From Candidatus Cryosericum terrychapinii (GTDB taxonomy: Bacteria; Caldisericota; Caldisericia; Cryosericales; Cryosericaceae), in assembly GCF_003570925.1 (NCBI RefSeq), contig NZ_QXIS01000007.1, positions 10,725-51,984 of the forward strand: 41,260 nucleotides of DNA, given 5' to 3'. The stretch's first letter is position 1. Each line of letters opens with the position of its first letter. The notes beneath the pieces were generated by a model. It was not told where the DNA came from. It worked only from the letters and a program-made list of their open reading frames with translations, and made no database searches. The position numbers and the translations under genes were made by a program. Shown here one piece after another: positions 16,958-23,337 of the stretch.

Positions 16958-16982
16958 ACCCCCGGCTGCGACGACCGGGGGT
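16958..16982 (-). terminator. Hairpin after the DUF4097 gene
   Basis: Arms ACCCCCGG (16958-16965) and CCGGGGGT (16975-16982) with a nine-base loop lie 26 bases beyond the minus-strand DUF4097 stop. The following bases on the minus strand are only moderately T-rich (TTCGCGTTTG), so it is a probable rather than certain terminator for the four-gene operon. Confidence 0.5.
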
Positions 16983-17007
16983 GGGTGATGCTTTTTCGGA
17001 AGGAGAA

Positions 17008-17988
17008 CTATGTCAGTCTGACCTCGATATCGCCGCTGCCGGTGTGGACCAAGAGTTCGACGGTCGCCAAGCCCACGGGAATACGCTGCCGCTGGACCTC
17101 GACATCGACGCCTGGTCCCCTGACGGATGCCTCGCCTGACCGTGTCTCGACGTCCACCATGACGTCGTGCTGGTTAAGTTCTGCGCACACGTCTCCGCTC
17201 GTCGTCTTCAGGCGGGCGCCGCTCTGGACGGTCACACCTTCCAAGCGTACGTCCCCACTGAAGCTGAGGACGTCGGTGTCGTTCAGGACGGTGTTGAGGA
17301 CGGAGACGTCACCCGAATACGACTTGACCATGCCATGGACGGTCGAGTTCCGGATGTCGACATCGCCTGATTTGCTCACGATGTCGCCATCCACGAGGCA
17401 CTTGTCCAGTGTGACGTCGCCCGACGTCGACTGTGCGGCAATAAGGTGTGTGAGCGTGCCGGCGTCGATATCGCCGGACACGCAGCGCACGACGACTTCG
17501 CCCTTGAGGTTGCTGACGGTGATGTCTCCGGAGACGGTCTTGAGCTCGCACGGCATGTCGGCAGGCACTTCGAGCTCCACCGGATCGCCGTCGCTGCCAA
17601 ACCCGAGACTGAACGAGAAGCCATGGAATTCGCCTGCCGTCAGCCTCGATTCGACCTCGACAACGTCACCGGCCTGACTGGTGCGAATACTGGACTGACC
17701 TCGGACGACCCGGACAGCGGGGAGCCCCTGGACGCCGCGCACGTGCAGGTCCTCAGAGATCAGGCGTACGCTCAGGCGGCGGCTCACTTCCTGCGGCGCA
17801 GACGTGGGAGTCATTGGCGGTATGGGGGCGGTTGGTAGCGCAGGTTCAACTGGCAGACGAGGCGTCTGTGGAACCTGTGGCACCTCGTTCTCGACCGTGC
17901 CGAGAGCCGCCAGCAATTCGTCGTACTGCTCCTCCGTGATGAGTCCCTTGTCTTTCAGTTCACTCAGTCGTTCCTTCGCTTGGCTCAT
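17008..17988 (-). CDS. DUF4097 repeat protein with SHOCT-like N-terminus
   Basis: A 326-residue protein in three parts. Residues 1-30 (LSELKDKGLITEEQYDELLAAL) form a SHOCT-like helical pair. Residues 32-68 are a Pro-rich linker. Residues 70-326 are a DUF4097 beta-structure with a ladder of [ST]-x-SGD-[VI] turns at 153, 171, 189, 207, 225, 244, 264, 284 (SGE) and 318, the first five spaced exactly 18 residues apart, which predicts a right-handed beta-helix. No signal peptide is seen, although many DUF4097 proteins are envelope-linked. It overlaps the DUF2089 gene by 29 bases, with GGGAGGAAACG before its ATG. Function is not established for the family. Confidence 0.85.
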   Translation of the reverse strand: MSQAKERLSELKDKGLITEEQYDELLAALGTVENEVPQVPQTPRLPVEPALPTAPIPPMTPTSAPQEVSRRLSVRLISEDLHVRGVQGLPAVRVVRGQSSIRTSQAGDVVEVESRLTAGEFHGFSFSLGFGSDGDPVELEVPADMPCELKTVSGDITVSNLKGEVVVRCVSGDIDAGTLTHLIAAQSTSGDVTLDKCLVDGDIVSKSGDVDIRNSTVHGMVKSYSGDVSVLNTVLNDTDVLSFSGDVRLEGVTVQSGARLKTTSGDVCAELNQHDVMVDVETRSGEASVRGPGVDVEVQRQRIPVGLATVELLVHTGSGDIEVRLT

Positions 17989-18370
17989 CGTTTCCTCCCT
18001 TGATGGTTTTCAGGACCGCATCGACACTCAGGTCGCCAGCTTCCAGCTTGTCGAGCAGTTCCATGACGTTGGGTTTGCGTGCGGTCTTCTCGGCGGGTTT
18101 GTCGCCGCCGGTCAGTCCCAGTGCTGCCAGCACCTTATCCAGACGGCCACGCACGGTCGGGTAGGAGAGGTCCAGGCGGTCCTGGACTTCTTTCAGATTT
18201 CCGCGGGCCGCCAGAAAGGTCAGCAGGAACTGCTCGTCCTCGGAAGATAGGGCCGCGAACCGGTCGAGCGGGTACGCTCCTCGCACGGTAGTGCCACACG
18301 CGAGGCAGTGCAGCTCGGCAATCTCCAGCTGTGACCCACAGGACGGGCACGTTGTCGGGAGACGCTTCAT
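17960..18370 (-). CDS. DUF2089 zinc-ribbon / helix-turn-helix regulator
   Basis: A 136-residue protein. An N-terminal zinc ribbon has Cys8, Cys11, Cys22 and Cys25. Residues of about 43-88 form a sigma-region-4-like helix-turn-helix (FLLTFLAARGNLKEVQ, YPTVRGRLDKVL), followed by a C-terminal helical segment (VMELLDKLEAGDLSVDAVL) like that in SHOCT-type proteins. DUF2089 proteins are predicted transcription factors and usually neighbour DUF4097 and SHOCT-like genes, as here, so autoregulation of this operon is likely but inferred. The ribosome site is weak and the gene begins seven bases after the upstream stop. Confidence 0.88.
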   Translation of the reverse strand: MKRLPTTCPSCGSQLEIAELHCLACGTTVRGAYPLDRFAALSSEDEQFLLTFLAARGNLKEVQDRLDLSYPTVRGRLDKVLAALGLTGGDKPAEKTARKPNVMELLDKLEAGDLSVDAVLKTIKGGNDEPSEGTTE

Positions 18371-18377
18371 GGCGCCT

Positions 18378-18773
18378 TCACTCGACGCTCAGGACGACGG
18401 TGTCTCCGTCGCCCGTATGAACGGTCATGAGTTCACCGACGAAGGCAGGGTCTGCGATCAGACGCCTGATCTCCTCGGTGTCGATCGGGACATCCTTGCC
18501 GTCGAGGTCGATCGCCGCCTTTCCTCTCCGGGCAAGGATGTTCAGGCCAACGCCCACGAGTGACATGGGAAACCCCAGGTCGACATGTTTACCGTTGGCT
18601 TTGTCGACGTGGATCCGGAACGTCCGACGTGTGCGGGGCTGCGTTCCCTGGATGGATGGATGGGGCTGCCCGGAATCCTGCGGCTCGAGCGTCGCGAGCA
18701 ATTCATCTGCCTCGGCACGTGAGAGCTTGCCTTGCTGGACCATGCGTTCGATTTTCTCTTGTTCTTGCGACAT
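18378..18773 (-). CDS. SHOCT-like domain protein, hypothetical
   Basis: A 131-residue soluble protein. Residues 5-30 (IERMVQQGKLSRAEADELLATL) are a SHOCT-like helical hairpin of the same type as in the DUF4097 protein. A Pro/Gln linker follows, then a beta-rich domain (TFRIHVDKANGKHVDL) that resembles a short unit found beside DUF4097 genes, with PMSLVGVGLNILARRG in the middle. GGAGGATAAT precedes the ATG. It likely interacts with the other products of this operon through the shared N-terminal hairpin. The function is unknown. Confidence 0.78.
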   Translation of the reverse strand: MSQEQEKIERMVQQGKLSRAEADELLATLEPQDSGQPHPSIQGTQPRTRRTFRIHVDKANGKHVDLGFPMSLVGVGLNILARRGKAAIDLDGKDVPIDTEEIRRLIADPAFVGELMTVHTGDGDTVVLSVE

Positions 18774-18800
18774 ATTATCCTCCTGGTTTCGGATGAGTGG

Positions 18801-18929
18801 TCAGTCCCTGATGATGTACTCGCGTTTGCCGCTGACCGTCCACATGATGCTGAACAGCAGCGCCGCCGTTGTCTTGTCCAGCCTGCCACCATACACCATG
18901 TCCATCAGTTTCGTCGTTATGTCGGTCAT
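18801..18929 (-). CDS. 42-residue hypothetical protein, first gene of the DUF4097 operon
   Basis: A small frame opening MTDITTKLMDMVYGGRLD and ending REYIIRD, with a possible amphipathic or weakly hydrophobic helix in the middle (TAALLFSIMWTV). It is supported by a strong ribosome site (AGGAGG seven bases upstream), a promoter about 40 bases further up, and a 27-base gap to the SHOCT-like gene. The open frame extends upstream, but that part lies across the promoter. I do not recognise a family. It could be a small partner of, or a leader peptide for, the operon. Confidence 0.6.
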   Translation of the reverse strand: MTDITTKLMDMVYGGRLDKTTAALLFSIMWTVSGKREYIIRD

Positions 18930-18967
18930 CTCGTGCCTCCTGGTAGAATTTGCCCCCTTGCAACTAA

Positions 18968-18995
18968 ATAATATTAAGGTGTGAATGAATGTCAA
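18968..18995 (-). promoter_or_regulatory. Promoter of the DUF4097/DUF2089 operon
   Basis: On the minus strand a consensus TTGACA (18995-18990) and TATTAT (18973-18968) are 16 bases apart, predicting a start near 18961 and a leader of about 30 bases before the 42-residue gene. It is one of the strongest promoter matches in the window. Confidence 0.75.
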
Positions 18996-19417
18996 GAGGT
19001 AAGTCATGAGATAGTGAAGAACACGTGAACACATCCAGTGGCAGATAAGAATTGGCGTCAGCACAGATGTGTGTCCACAGAGCCCGTCCACTCACAAGTC
19101 ATATTATTCATTTACGATGCCTGGGCGTCGGGCGGGTCAAGGAGGGGAGAGTAACGACCGATAACAAGGGTTTGCCAATCGCGTCCGCTGTCCGCATCAC
19201 AGAGAAGGCAGTACTGGACTATCTATATCTGTGCTCGGACCTTCGTTTGCATACAGACATGCTGAGCCTGCGGAGGATGCAAACGTGTTTGCTGAACTCG
19301 GTCGACGGAAGCTGAAGATGTGGGTGGCGAGATTTGGAAGTGCCGGAGCGCCGGCTCATCGTTCTGGAGGATGCAATAGCGCATGCTTGACAAAAGCACT
19401 ACATGCCGCTCTTCCCG
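18996..19417. other. Intergenic region without a supported gene
   Basis: About 420 bases lie between two divergent promoters. Short frames exist on both strands (for example 19052-19315 plus), but none has a ribosome site, a family match or good composition. A small stem, GCCGG/CCGGC at 19342-19355, is the only structure seen. I see no RNA gene or riboswitch that I can name. Confidence 0.5.
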
Positions 19418-19444
19418 TTGATTCATTTCAGAATGTGATATAAT
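19418..19444 (+). promoter_or_regulatory. Extended -10 promoter of the decarboxylase pair
   Basis: TATAAT at 19439-19444 is preceded by TGA (TG-n-TATAAT extended -10). A TTGATT lies 15 bases upstream at 19418-19423, short for a -35, but the extended -10 can compensate. The leader to the ATG at 19553 would be about 100 bases. Confidence 0.6.
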
Positions 19445-19552
19445 AAACAAGAAATAATTGGGATCATTGTTGAGGTTGTCGAATGGGACATCGAGTGAAA
19501 CCAGACTCCTTCCAGTCGGAAGCAGGGAATAAGAAATAGGGAGATGATGGCG

Positions 19553-20308
19553 ATGCCGGATACTGTTGCTTCGAGCGTATGGTTGTCCGTAGTGGACATG
19601 CTGGTGGTGTTTGTGGTCTTGGCGTTTCTCATGTTCGTCTGCTACGGATTGAAATTCTTCAGCCGAGGGTCCCTGGATGAGGGGTCCGCTGATGACGACG
19701 GAGATGGCCGAGTCGACGTCGCGGCCGGGGATGAGCCTGCCTCCAAGCTTCCGACGCTTCAGAGCACCTCTGCAACCAGCGGGGGTTCCGGATGGCTATC
19801 AGTGGTGCCGGCCGTGGTTGACCCCAGTTGTATGGCGACAGATGGTGCTATCAGTGTTGGCCAGGACGAGAGAAGCCTCAGGACGGCGACGGCGCAAACG
19901 CGCGTCTTCAGAATCACGGTCAATGGGAAGGTGTTCGAGGTGGGGGTCGAGCAGGCGGCTGATACGCAGCCTGTGGTACAGTCTGTGAGTCCGGTCGCGG
20001 CAACTCCCGCGCCCGTTGCACAGCGCCCTGTGGTTGTCCCTCCGTCTCCGCCCGCCGTACCTCGTCCTGCACCTTCTGCGCGCGCGGGTGACGCGCCCAA
20101 TCTCATGAAGTCCCCGTTGCCCGGCAAGATCCTCAAGGTGTTTGCCGCGCCCGGCAAGGCGTTCAAGCGGGGAGACACGCTGCTTACCATCGAAGCAATG
20201 AAGATGGAAAACGAGATTCTCGCCCCGCGTGACTGCGTGGTCGGCGAGGTCCATGTCGAGGTCAACCAGTCGGTCAAGACGGGCGAGCCTCTCCTGAGGA
20301 TGGAGTAG
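19553..20308 (+). CDS. Fused OadG-like membrane anchor and biotin carrier of a sodium-pump decarboxylase
   Basis: A 251-residue fusion. Residues of about 8-35 form one membrane helix followed by an acidic tail, like the gamma/delta subunits (OadG/MmdD). Residues of about 118-132 (RVFRITVNGKVFEVGVE) are the strand pair that precedes biotinyl domains, then a Pro/Val/Ala linker, then a biotinyl domain with AMKM, biotin lysine Lys217. It would carry the CO2 group to the membrane beta subunit encoded next. The ATG at 19553 is chosen since AGGGAG lies nine bases upstream; two ATGs just before it are too close. OadG and carrier are usually separate proteins. The carboxyltransferase alpha subunit is absent here. 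Confidence 0.87.
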   Translation: MPDTVASSVWLSVVDMLVVFVVLAFLMFVCYGLKFFSRGSLDEGSADDDGDGRVDVAAGDEPASKLPTLQSTSATSGGSGWLSVVPAVVDPSCMATDGAISVGQDERSLRTATAQTRVFRITVNGKVFEVGVEQAADTQPVVQSVSPVAATPAPVAQRPVVVPPSPPAVPRPAPSARAGDAPNLMKSPLPGKILKVFAAPGKAFKRGDTLLTIEAMKMENEILAPRDCVVGEVHVEVNQSVKTGEPLLRME

Positions 20309-20312
20309 AGCT

Positions 20313-21485
20313 ATGAGTATTATTCTGTCTGCGATCAAAAGCTTCAGAAGCTTCTCTGGCATCTACAACTTCACAGTGGGCAACGCCATCATGCTGGTCG
20401 TGGCCTGTGTGCTCATGTATCTGGCTATTGCCAAGGATTTCGAGCCGATCTTGTTGCTGCCGATTGCGTTCGGCTGCTTTCTCGCCAACATCCCGGCGGC
20501 CAAGGGCACTTTCTTCAGCATCAACCCCGCGTATGTCCGTGACCTGACTGGTACAGTCAAGCCGACGGCCCTGCTCGATTTCTTCTATTTTCTGGTCAAG
20601 TCCGAGATCCTGCCCCCGCTCATCTTCTTGGGCATCGGTGCCATGACGGACTTTGGGCCGCTCCTCGCCAACCCCGTGTCGCTGCTGCTGGGCGCGTCTG
20701 CACAGTTTGGTGTCTTTGTTGCCATGGTCGTCGCCAAGGTGCTGCAGTTCAGCATCGGTCAGGCGGGCGCCATCGGCATCATCGGAGGAGCCGACGGGCC
20801 GACGGCTATCTACACTGCCACCAAGCTTGCCCCGGAGCTGCTGGGTCCCATCGCGGTCGCCGCCTACACGTACATGTCTCTCGTCCCGCTGATCCAGCCG
20901 CCCATCATGCGACTGTTGTCGACACATGAGATGCGCAGCACGGTCATGGAGCAGCTGCGCCCGGTTGGCAAGCTCGAGCGTATCCTGTTCCCCATCGTCA
21001 CGACCTTCGTCATCGCTATCCTGCTGCCACCAGTCGGGCCGCTCGTGGGTATGCTCATGCTGGGCAACCTGCTGCGCGAGAGCGGTGTGGTCGAGCGGCT
21101 CAGCAACACGGCCGCTAACGAGCTCATCAACATCTGCACGCTCTTTCTCGCGGTCGCAGTGGGAGCGTCCATGAACGCTGAGTCCTTCCTGAACCTCCAG
21201 ACGCTCTACATCATCGGGCTGGGTGTTATCGCCTTCGGGTTCAGCACCGCGGGTGGGATGCTCCTGGGTGACCTCATGTGGGTGATGTCCGGACACAAGA
21301 TCAACCCGCTCATCGGTTCAGCCGGCGTCTCGGCTGTCCCCATGGCCGCGCGCGTCAGCCAGAAGGTCGGGCAGAAGGACAACCCTGCCAACTTCCTTCT
21401 CATGCATGCCATGGGTCCCAACGTGGCCGGCGTTATCGGTACTGCCGTCGCGGCGGGTATCATGATCAGCCTGCTGGGTCACTAG
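20313..21485 (+). CDS. Sodium-ion-translocating decarboxylase beta subunit (OadB/GcdB/MmdB family)
   Basis: A 390-residue integral membrane protein with about nine to eleven hydrophobic segments. The family motifs are GGADGPTAIYTATKLAP (the conserved Asp of the sodium site), NPLIGSAGVSAVPMAARV and the C-terminal LLMHAMGPNVAGVIG. The subunit decarboxylates carboxybiotin and pumps Na+ outward. It starts four bases after the carrier gene, with GGAG upstream. Oxaloacetate, methylmalonyl-CoA, glutaconyl-CoA and malonate pumps share this subunit, so the substrate is set by the missing carboxyltransferase and cannot be named. Confidence 0.94.
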   Translation: MSIILSAIKSFRSFSGIYNFTVGNAIMLVVACVLMYLAIAKDFEPILLLPIAFGCFLANIPAAKGTFFSINPAYVRDLTGTVKPTALLDFFYFLVKSEILPPLIFLGIGAMTDFGPLLANPVSLLLGASAQFGVFVAMVVAKVLQFSIGQAGAIGIIGGADGPTAIYTATKLAPELLGPIAVAAYTYMSLVPLIQPPIMRLLSTHEMRSTVMEQLRPVGKLERILFPIVTTFVIAILLPPVGPLVGMLMLGNLLRESGVVERLSNTAANELINICTLFLAVAVGASMNAESFLNLQTLYIIGLGVIAFGFSTAGGMLLGDLMWVMSGHKINPLIGSAGVSAVPMAARVSQKVGQKDNPANFLLMHAMGPNVAGVIGTAVAAGIMISLLGH

Positions 21486-21510
21486 CAAGAGCGATTCTTC
21501 TCAATGGCGA

Positions 21511-21540
21511 GGCCGGCAGCGTACAGCTGCCGGCCTTCTT
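21511..21540 (+). terminator. Intrinsic terminator after the decarboxylase beta subunit
   Basis: Perfect GC-rich arms GGCCGGCAGC (21511-21520) and GCTGCCGGCC (21526-21535), extendable by one A-T pair, with a five-base loop and TTCTT following. It lies 25 bases after the stop codon and separates this operon from the convergent flavodoxin gene. Confidence 0.85.
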
Positions 21541-21574
21541 GCTATTCTGGAGTGCTAGAAGGCTCGGCCGGCGA

Positions 21575-22090
21575 TCAGGGCTGTGGCTCAAATGCTTGCC
21601 GGACAGTCTCTGCCAGCAGGACGCCCTCGGTCATCAGTTCTTCGTCCGATGGGCGTACGGCTCTGGGGTCCGGGATGTACCCCAGTACTTCGCTATGCCC
21701 GACGACGGAGGCTCCACGCGCCCTCAGCCACTTCTCCAACCTGGCGATGGCCCTGGGGTTGGCTGCGGTCCCGCCGACGGCGACGATGAACATTTTCTTG
21801 CCCTTGAGGACGCCATTGCTGATGAACGTCGTGACGGCGGGAGTTGGGTTGCCCATCCAGACCGGCGTCATGACCACGACCGCTTCAAACGGTTCGACAG
21901 TGTAGTCGGGGTCCACCAGCGTGGTCCCCAGGCCAAGCAGGGCAGCAAGCAGGGCATGGAACATGCCGCCGTTCTCCATTCTGCGGCTGTCCACCAGCTT
22001 CCGCAAGGTGCCCCCGGTCGCCTGTGCCAGTCCCCGGGCGATGAGGGCAGTGGAGCCTTCCCTGCTGTAGAATACGATGAGGGTCTTCAG
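21575..22090 (-). CDS. Flavodoxin-like protein (probable CTG start)
   Basis: A flavodoxin-fold protein of about 171 residues. The FMN phosphate loop is FYSREGST, just after the first strand, followed by VVVMTPVWMGNPTPAV and GKKMFIVAVGG, close to the second flavodoxin at 22502. The conserved N-terminal strand TLIVFYS lies upstream of the nearest TTG at 22006, so a later start would remove the FMN site. Between the in-frame TGA and that strand there is no ATG, GTG or TTG; the only near-start is CTG at 22090, eight bases after AGAGGAAG. Either CTG is used or a base error hides the start. It likely shuttles electrons with the neighbouring FMN-binding protein. Confidence 0.75.
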   Translation of the reverse strand: MKTLIVFYSREGSTALIARGLAQATGGTLRKLVDSRRMENGGMFHALLAALLGLGTTLVDPDYTVEPFEAVVVMTPVWMGNPTPAVTTFISNGVLKGKKMFIVAVGGTAANPRAIARLEKWLRARGASVVGHSEVLGYIPDPRAVRPSDEELMTEGVLLAETVRQAFEPQP

Positions 22091-22103
22091 GCTACTACTT
22101 CCT

Positions 22104-22499
22104 CTAGGGATGTTGCTGCATCAGGGCATCGTCGATGGCCTTGAGTGTGACTTTCTGACTGATGGTCGCACCTGTCACGACGTCCACCAGGACCCAACCT
22201 GTCCGCACGACCTCCGCGATGAGCAGATCCATGTTACCCAGCGGCCGCTGAAGGAACTCGACGGAGGTGATGCCCTGGGACCCCATAGTTACACGAACCG
22301 TTGCGGCGACGTGCCCGACCCGCGCACTGCCCTCATAGACGCCGGGATACCGGTACGATATCATCGGCGACTGCAGAACCAGGGTGTCGGCTGTCCGTCG
22401 CAGCCAGGGACCATAGACGACCTGTGAGACGATGGAGCATGCCACGACCACGGCGACGAGAACCAGCAGTGTCCGCAGCAGCCGAGAGTGTCGACGCAT
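22104..22499 (-). CDS. FMN-binding domain membrane protein (RnfG/NqrC-like, flavinylated)
   Basis: A 131-residue protein. Residues 8-28 form a single N-terminal membrane helix or uncleaved signal, and the rest is an FMN-binding domain placed outside the cytoplasm. The flavinylation motif D-x-x-T-G-A-T is present at 106-112 (DVVTGAT), so FMN would be attached to Thr112 by an ApbE-type transferase. The ATG at 22499 follows the upstream flavodoxin stop by two bases, with AGGAAGG in front. It resembles the FMN domain of NosR/RnfG. Lying between two flavodoxins, it is probably one step in an electron path across the membrane; that role is inference. Confidence 0.85.
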   Translation of the reverse strand: MRRHSRLLRTLLVLVAVVVACSIVSQVVYGPWLRRTADTLVLQSPMISYRYPGVYEGSARVGHVAATVRVTMGSQGITSVEFLQRPLGNMDLLIAEVVRTGWVLVDVVTGATISQKVTLKAIDDALMQQHP

Positions 22500-22501
22500 G
22501 A

Positions 22502-23014
22502 TCAACCTTCCTCATTGTGGGGCTCTCGGAGCACGTCTGCAAGACGCTCACCCTCGTTCTGCAGTTCCTCCACTGTGGCTGAAGGGCCCGCTTTGCCGGA
22601 GGAGTTGAGGCCGTGGATGTGATGGACGCCGAGGACCTGGCCGCCGCGTGCCCGGGCCATTTGCTCCAGACGGCTCGAGGTCGCAAGGTTTTCGCCGCTC
22701 TCGCCGAGTGCCACGATCAGGACTTTCTTGCCGGTCAGGTTGACCGTCCGCAGGAACGTGTTGGCCGCCGGGGCAGGGTTCCCGACCCAGATAGGGGTCA
22801 TGATCACGACGGTCTCGTAGCCCGCAACATCATAGTCGGGGTTGACCAAGCGGGCGGACCTTCGGAACAGTGCAGCCATGGCGGCCGCAAACAAGTTTGT
22901 CCGGGCGTTTGTGTCGACCAGTTCCCGCAGGGTCCCCCCGACGCCAGAGGCCAGTGCCTTTGCCACGGTCTTCGTCGATCCACTTCGGCTATAGTACACG
23001 ACCAGTGTATCCAT
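22502..23014 (-). CDS. Flavodoxin-like protein
   Basis: A 170-residue flavodoxin-fold protein beginning MDTLVVYYSRSGSTKTVAKA, which carries the FMN phosphate-binding loop YSRSGST. It has VIMTPIWVGNPAPAANTFL, the aromatic/flavin-stacking region, and KKVLIVALGESGEN. It is a clear paralogue of the protein at 21575 through its whole length. The ATG at 23014 follows AAGGGGG and sits below a good promoter. These short-chain homologues are usually cytoplasmic low-potential electron carriers or quinone/NADPH-dependent reductases. Confidence 0.9.
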   Translation of the reverse strand: MDTLVVYYSRSGSTKTVAKALASGVGGTLRELVDTNARTNLFAAAMAALFRRSARLVNPDYDVAGYETVVIMTPIWVGNPAPAANTFLRTVNLTGKKVLIVALGESGENLATSSRLEQMARARGGQVLGVHHIHGLNSSGKAGPSATVEELQNEGERLADVLREPHNEEG

Positions 23015-23074
23015 GAAACCCCCTTTTGCTCGATAGTGTGGAGTCTCTATCTCGAGTACGGCGCTCTTATTATG

Positions 23075-23102
23075 ATTATAGAGCCGCGCCGGCCACACGC
23101 AA
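23075..23102 (-). promoter_or_regulatory. Promoter of the flavodoxin/FMN operon
   Basis: On the minus strand a perfect TATAAT (23080-23075) lies 16 bases after TTGCGT (23102-23097). It is divergent from the promoter at 23128-23155, the two being separated by only 25 bases, so they may share control. Confidence 0.6.
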
Positions 23103-23127
23103 GAACTCACCTCGCACAGCCCGAGTG

Positions 23128-23155
23128 TTGCCCGCATGGGGTTCGCGCGTATGAT
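23128..23155 (+). promoter_or_regulatory. Promoter of the PLP-fold protein operon
   Basis: TTGCCC (23128-23133) and TATGAT (23150-23155) are 16 bases apart, giving a start near 23162, ahead of the small membrane protein and the aminotransferase homologue. Confidence 0.55.
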
Positions 23156-23171
23156 ACTTGTTGGATGAATC

Positions 23172-23321
23172 GTGGCGGGCATGGCCGTGATGTTCCTCCT
23201 CTTCGGCGTGTTGGGGATAGTCGCGGCAGTAGCTGGTTTCTTCATTCATCAGCTGCGGGATGCCGAGGAACTGCTTCCGGACGTCGTTGCACCAGATATG
23301 ACATGTGAAATAGCACACTGA
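23172..23321 (+). CDS. Small membrane protein (46-49 residues)
   Basis: A short frame with GTG at 23172 or ATG at 23181 and a stop at 23321. It encodes one hydrophobic helix (MFLLFGVLGIVAAVAGFF) followed by an acidic tail (QLRDAEELLPDVVAPD). It begins about ten bases after the predicted transcription start and ends 16 bases before the next gene, which has its own GGGAGG site. The ribosome site is weak. The hydrophobic-then-acidic layout is that of a real microprotein, but I recognise no family, so it remains tentative. Confidence 0.45.
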   Translation: MAGMAVMFLLFGVLGIVAAVAGFFIHQLRDAEELLPDVVAPDMTCEIAH

Positions 23322-23337
23322 TACAGGGAGGACAATC

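Noticed and set aside
19052-19443. Short overlapping frames in the gap before the decarboxylase pair
   Set aside because: No start signals, no recognisable family and inconsistent composition; one runs into the -10 of the following promoter.
20274-21296. A 340-residue minus-strand frame rich in Asp, Gln and His opposite the decarboxylase beta subunit
   Set aside because: Its composition is typical of an antisense reading of a membrane protein; the plus-strand OadB motifs are complete.
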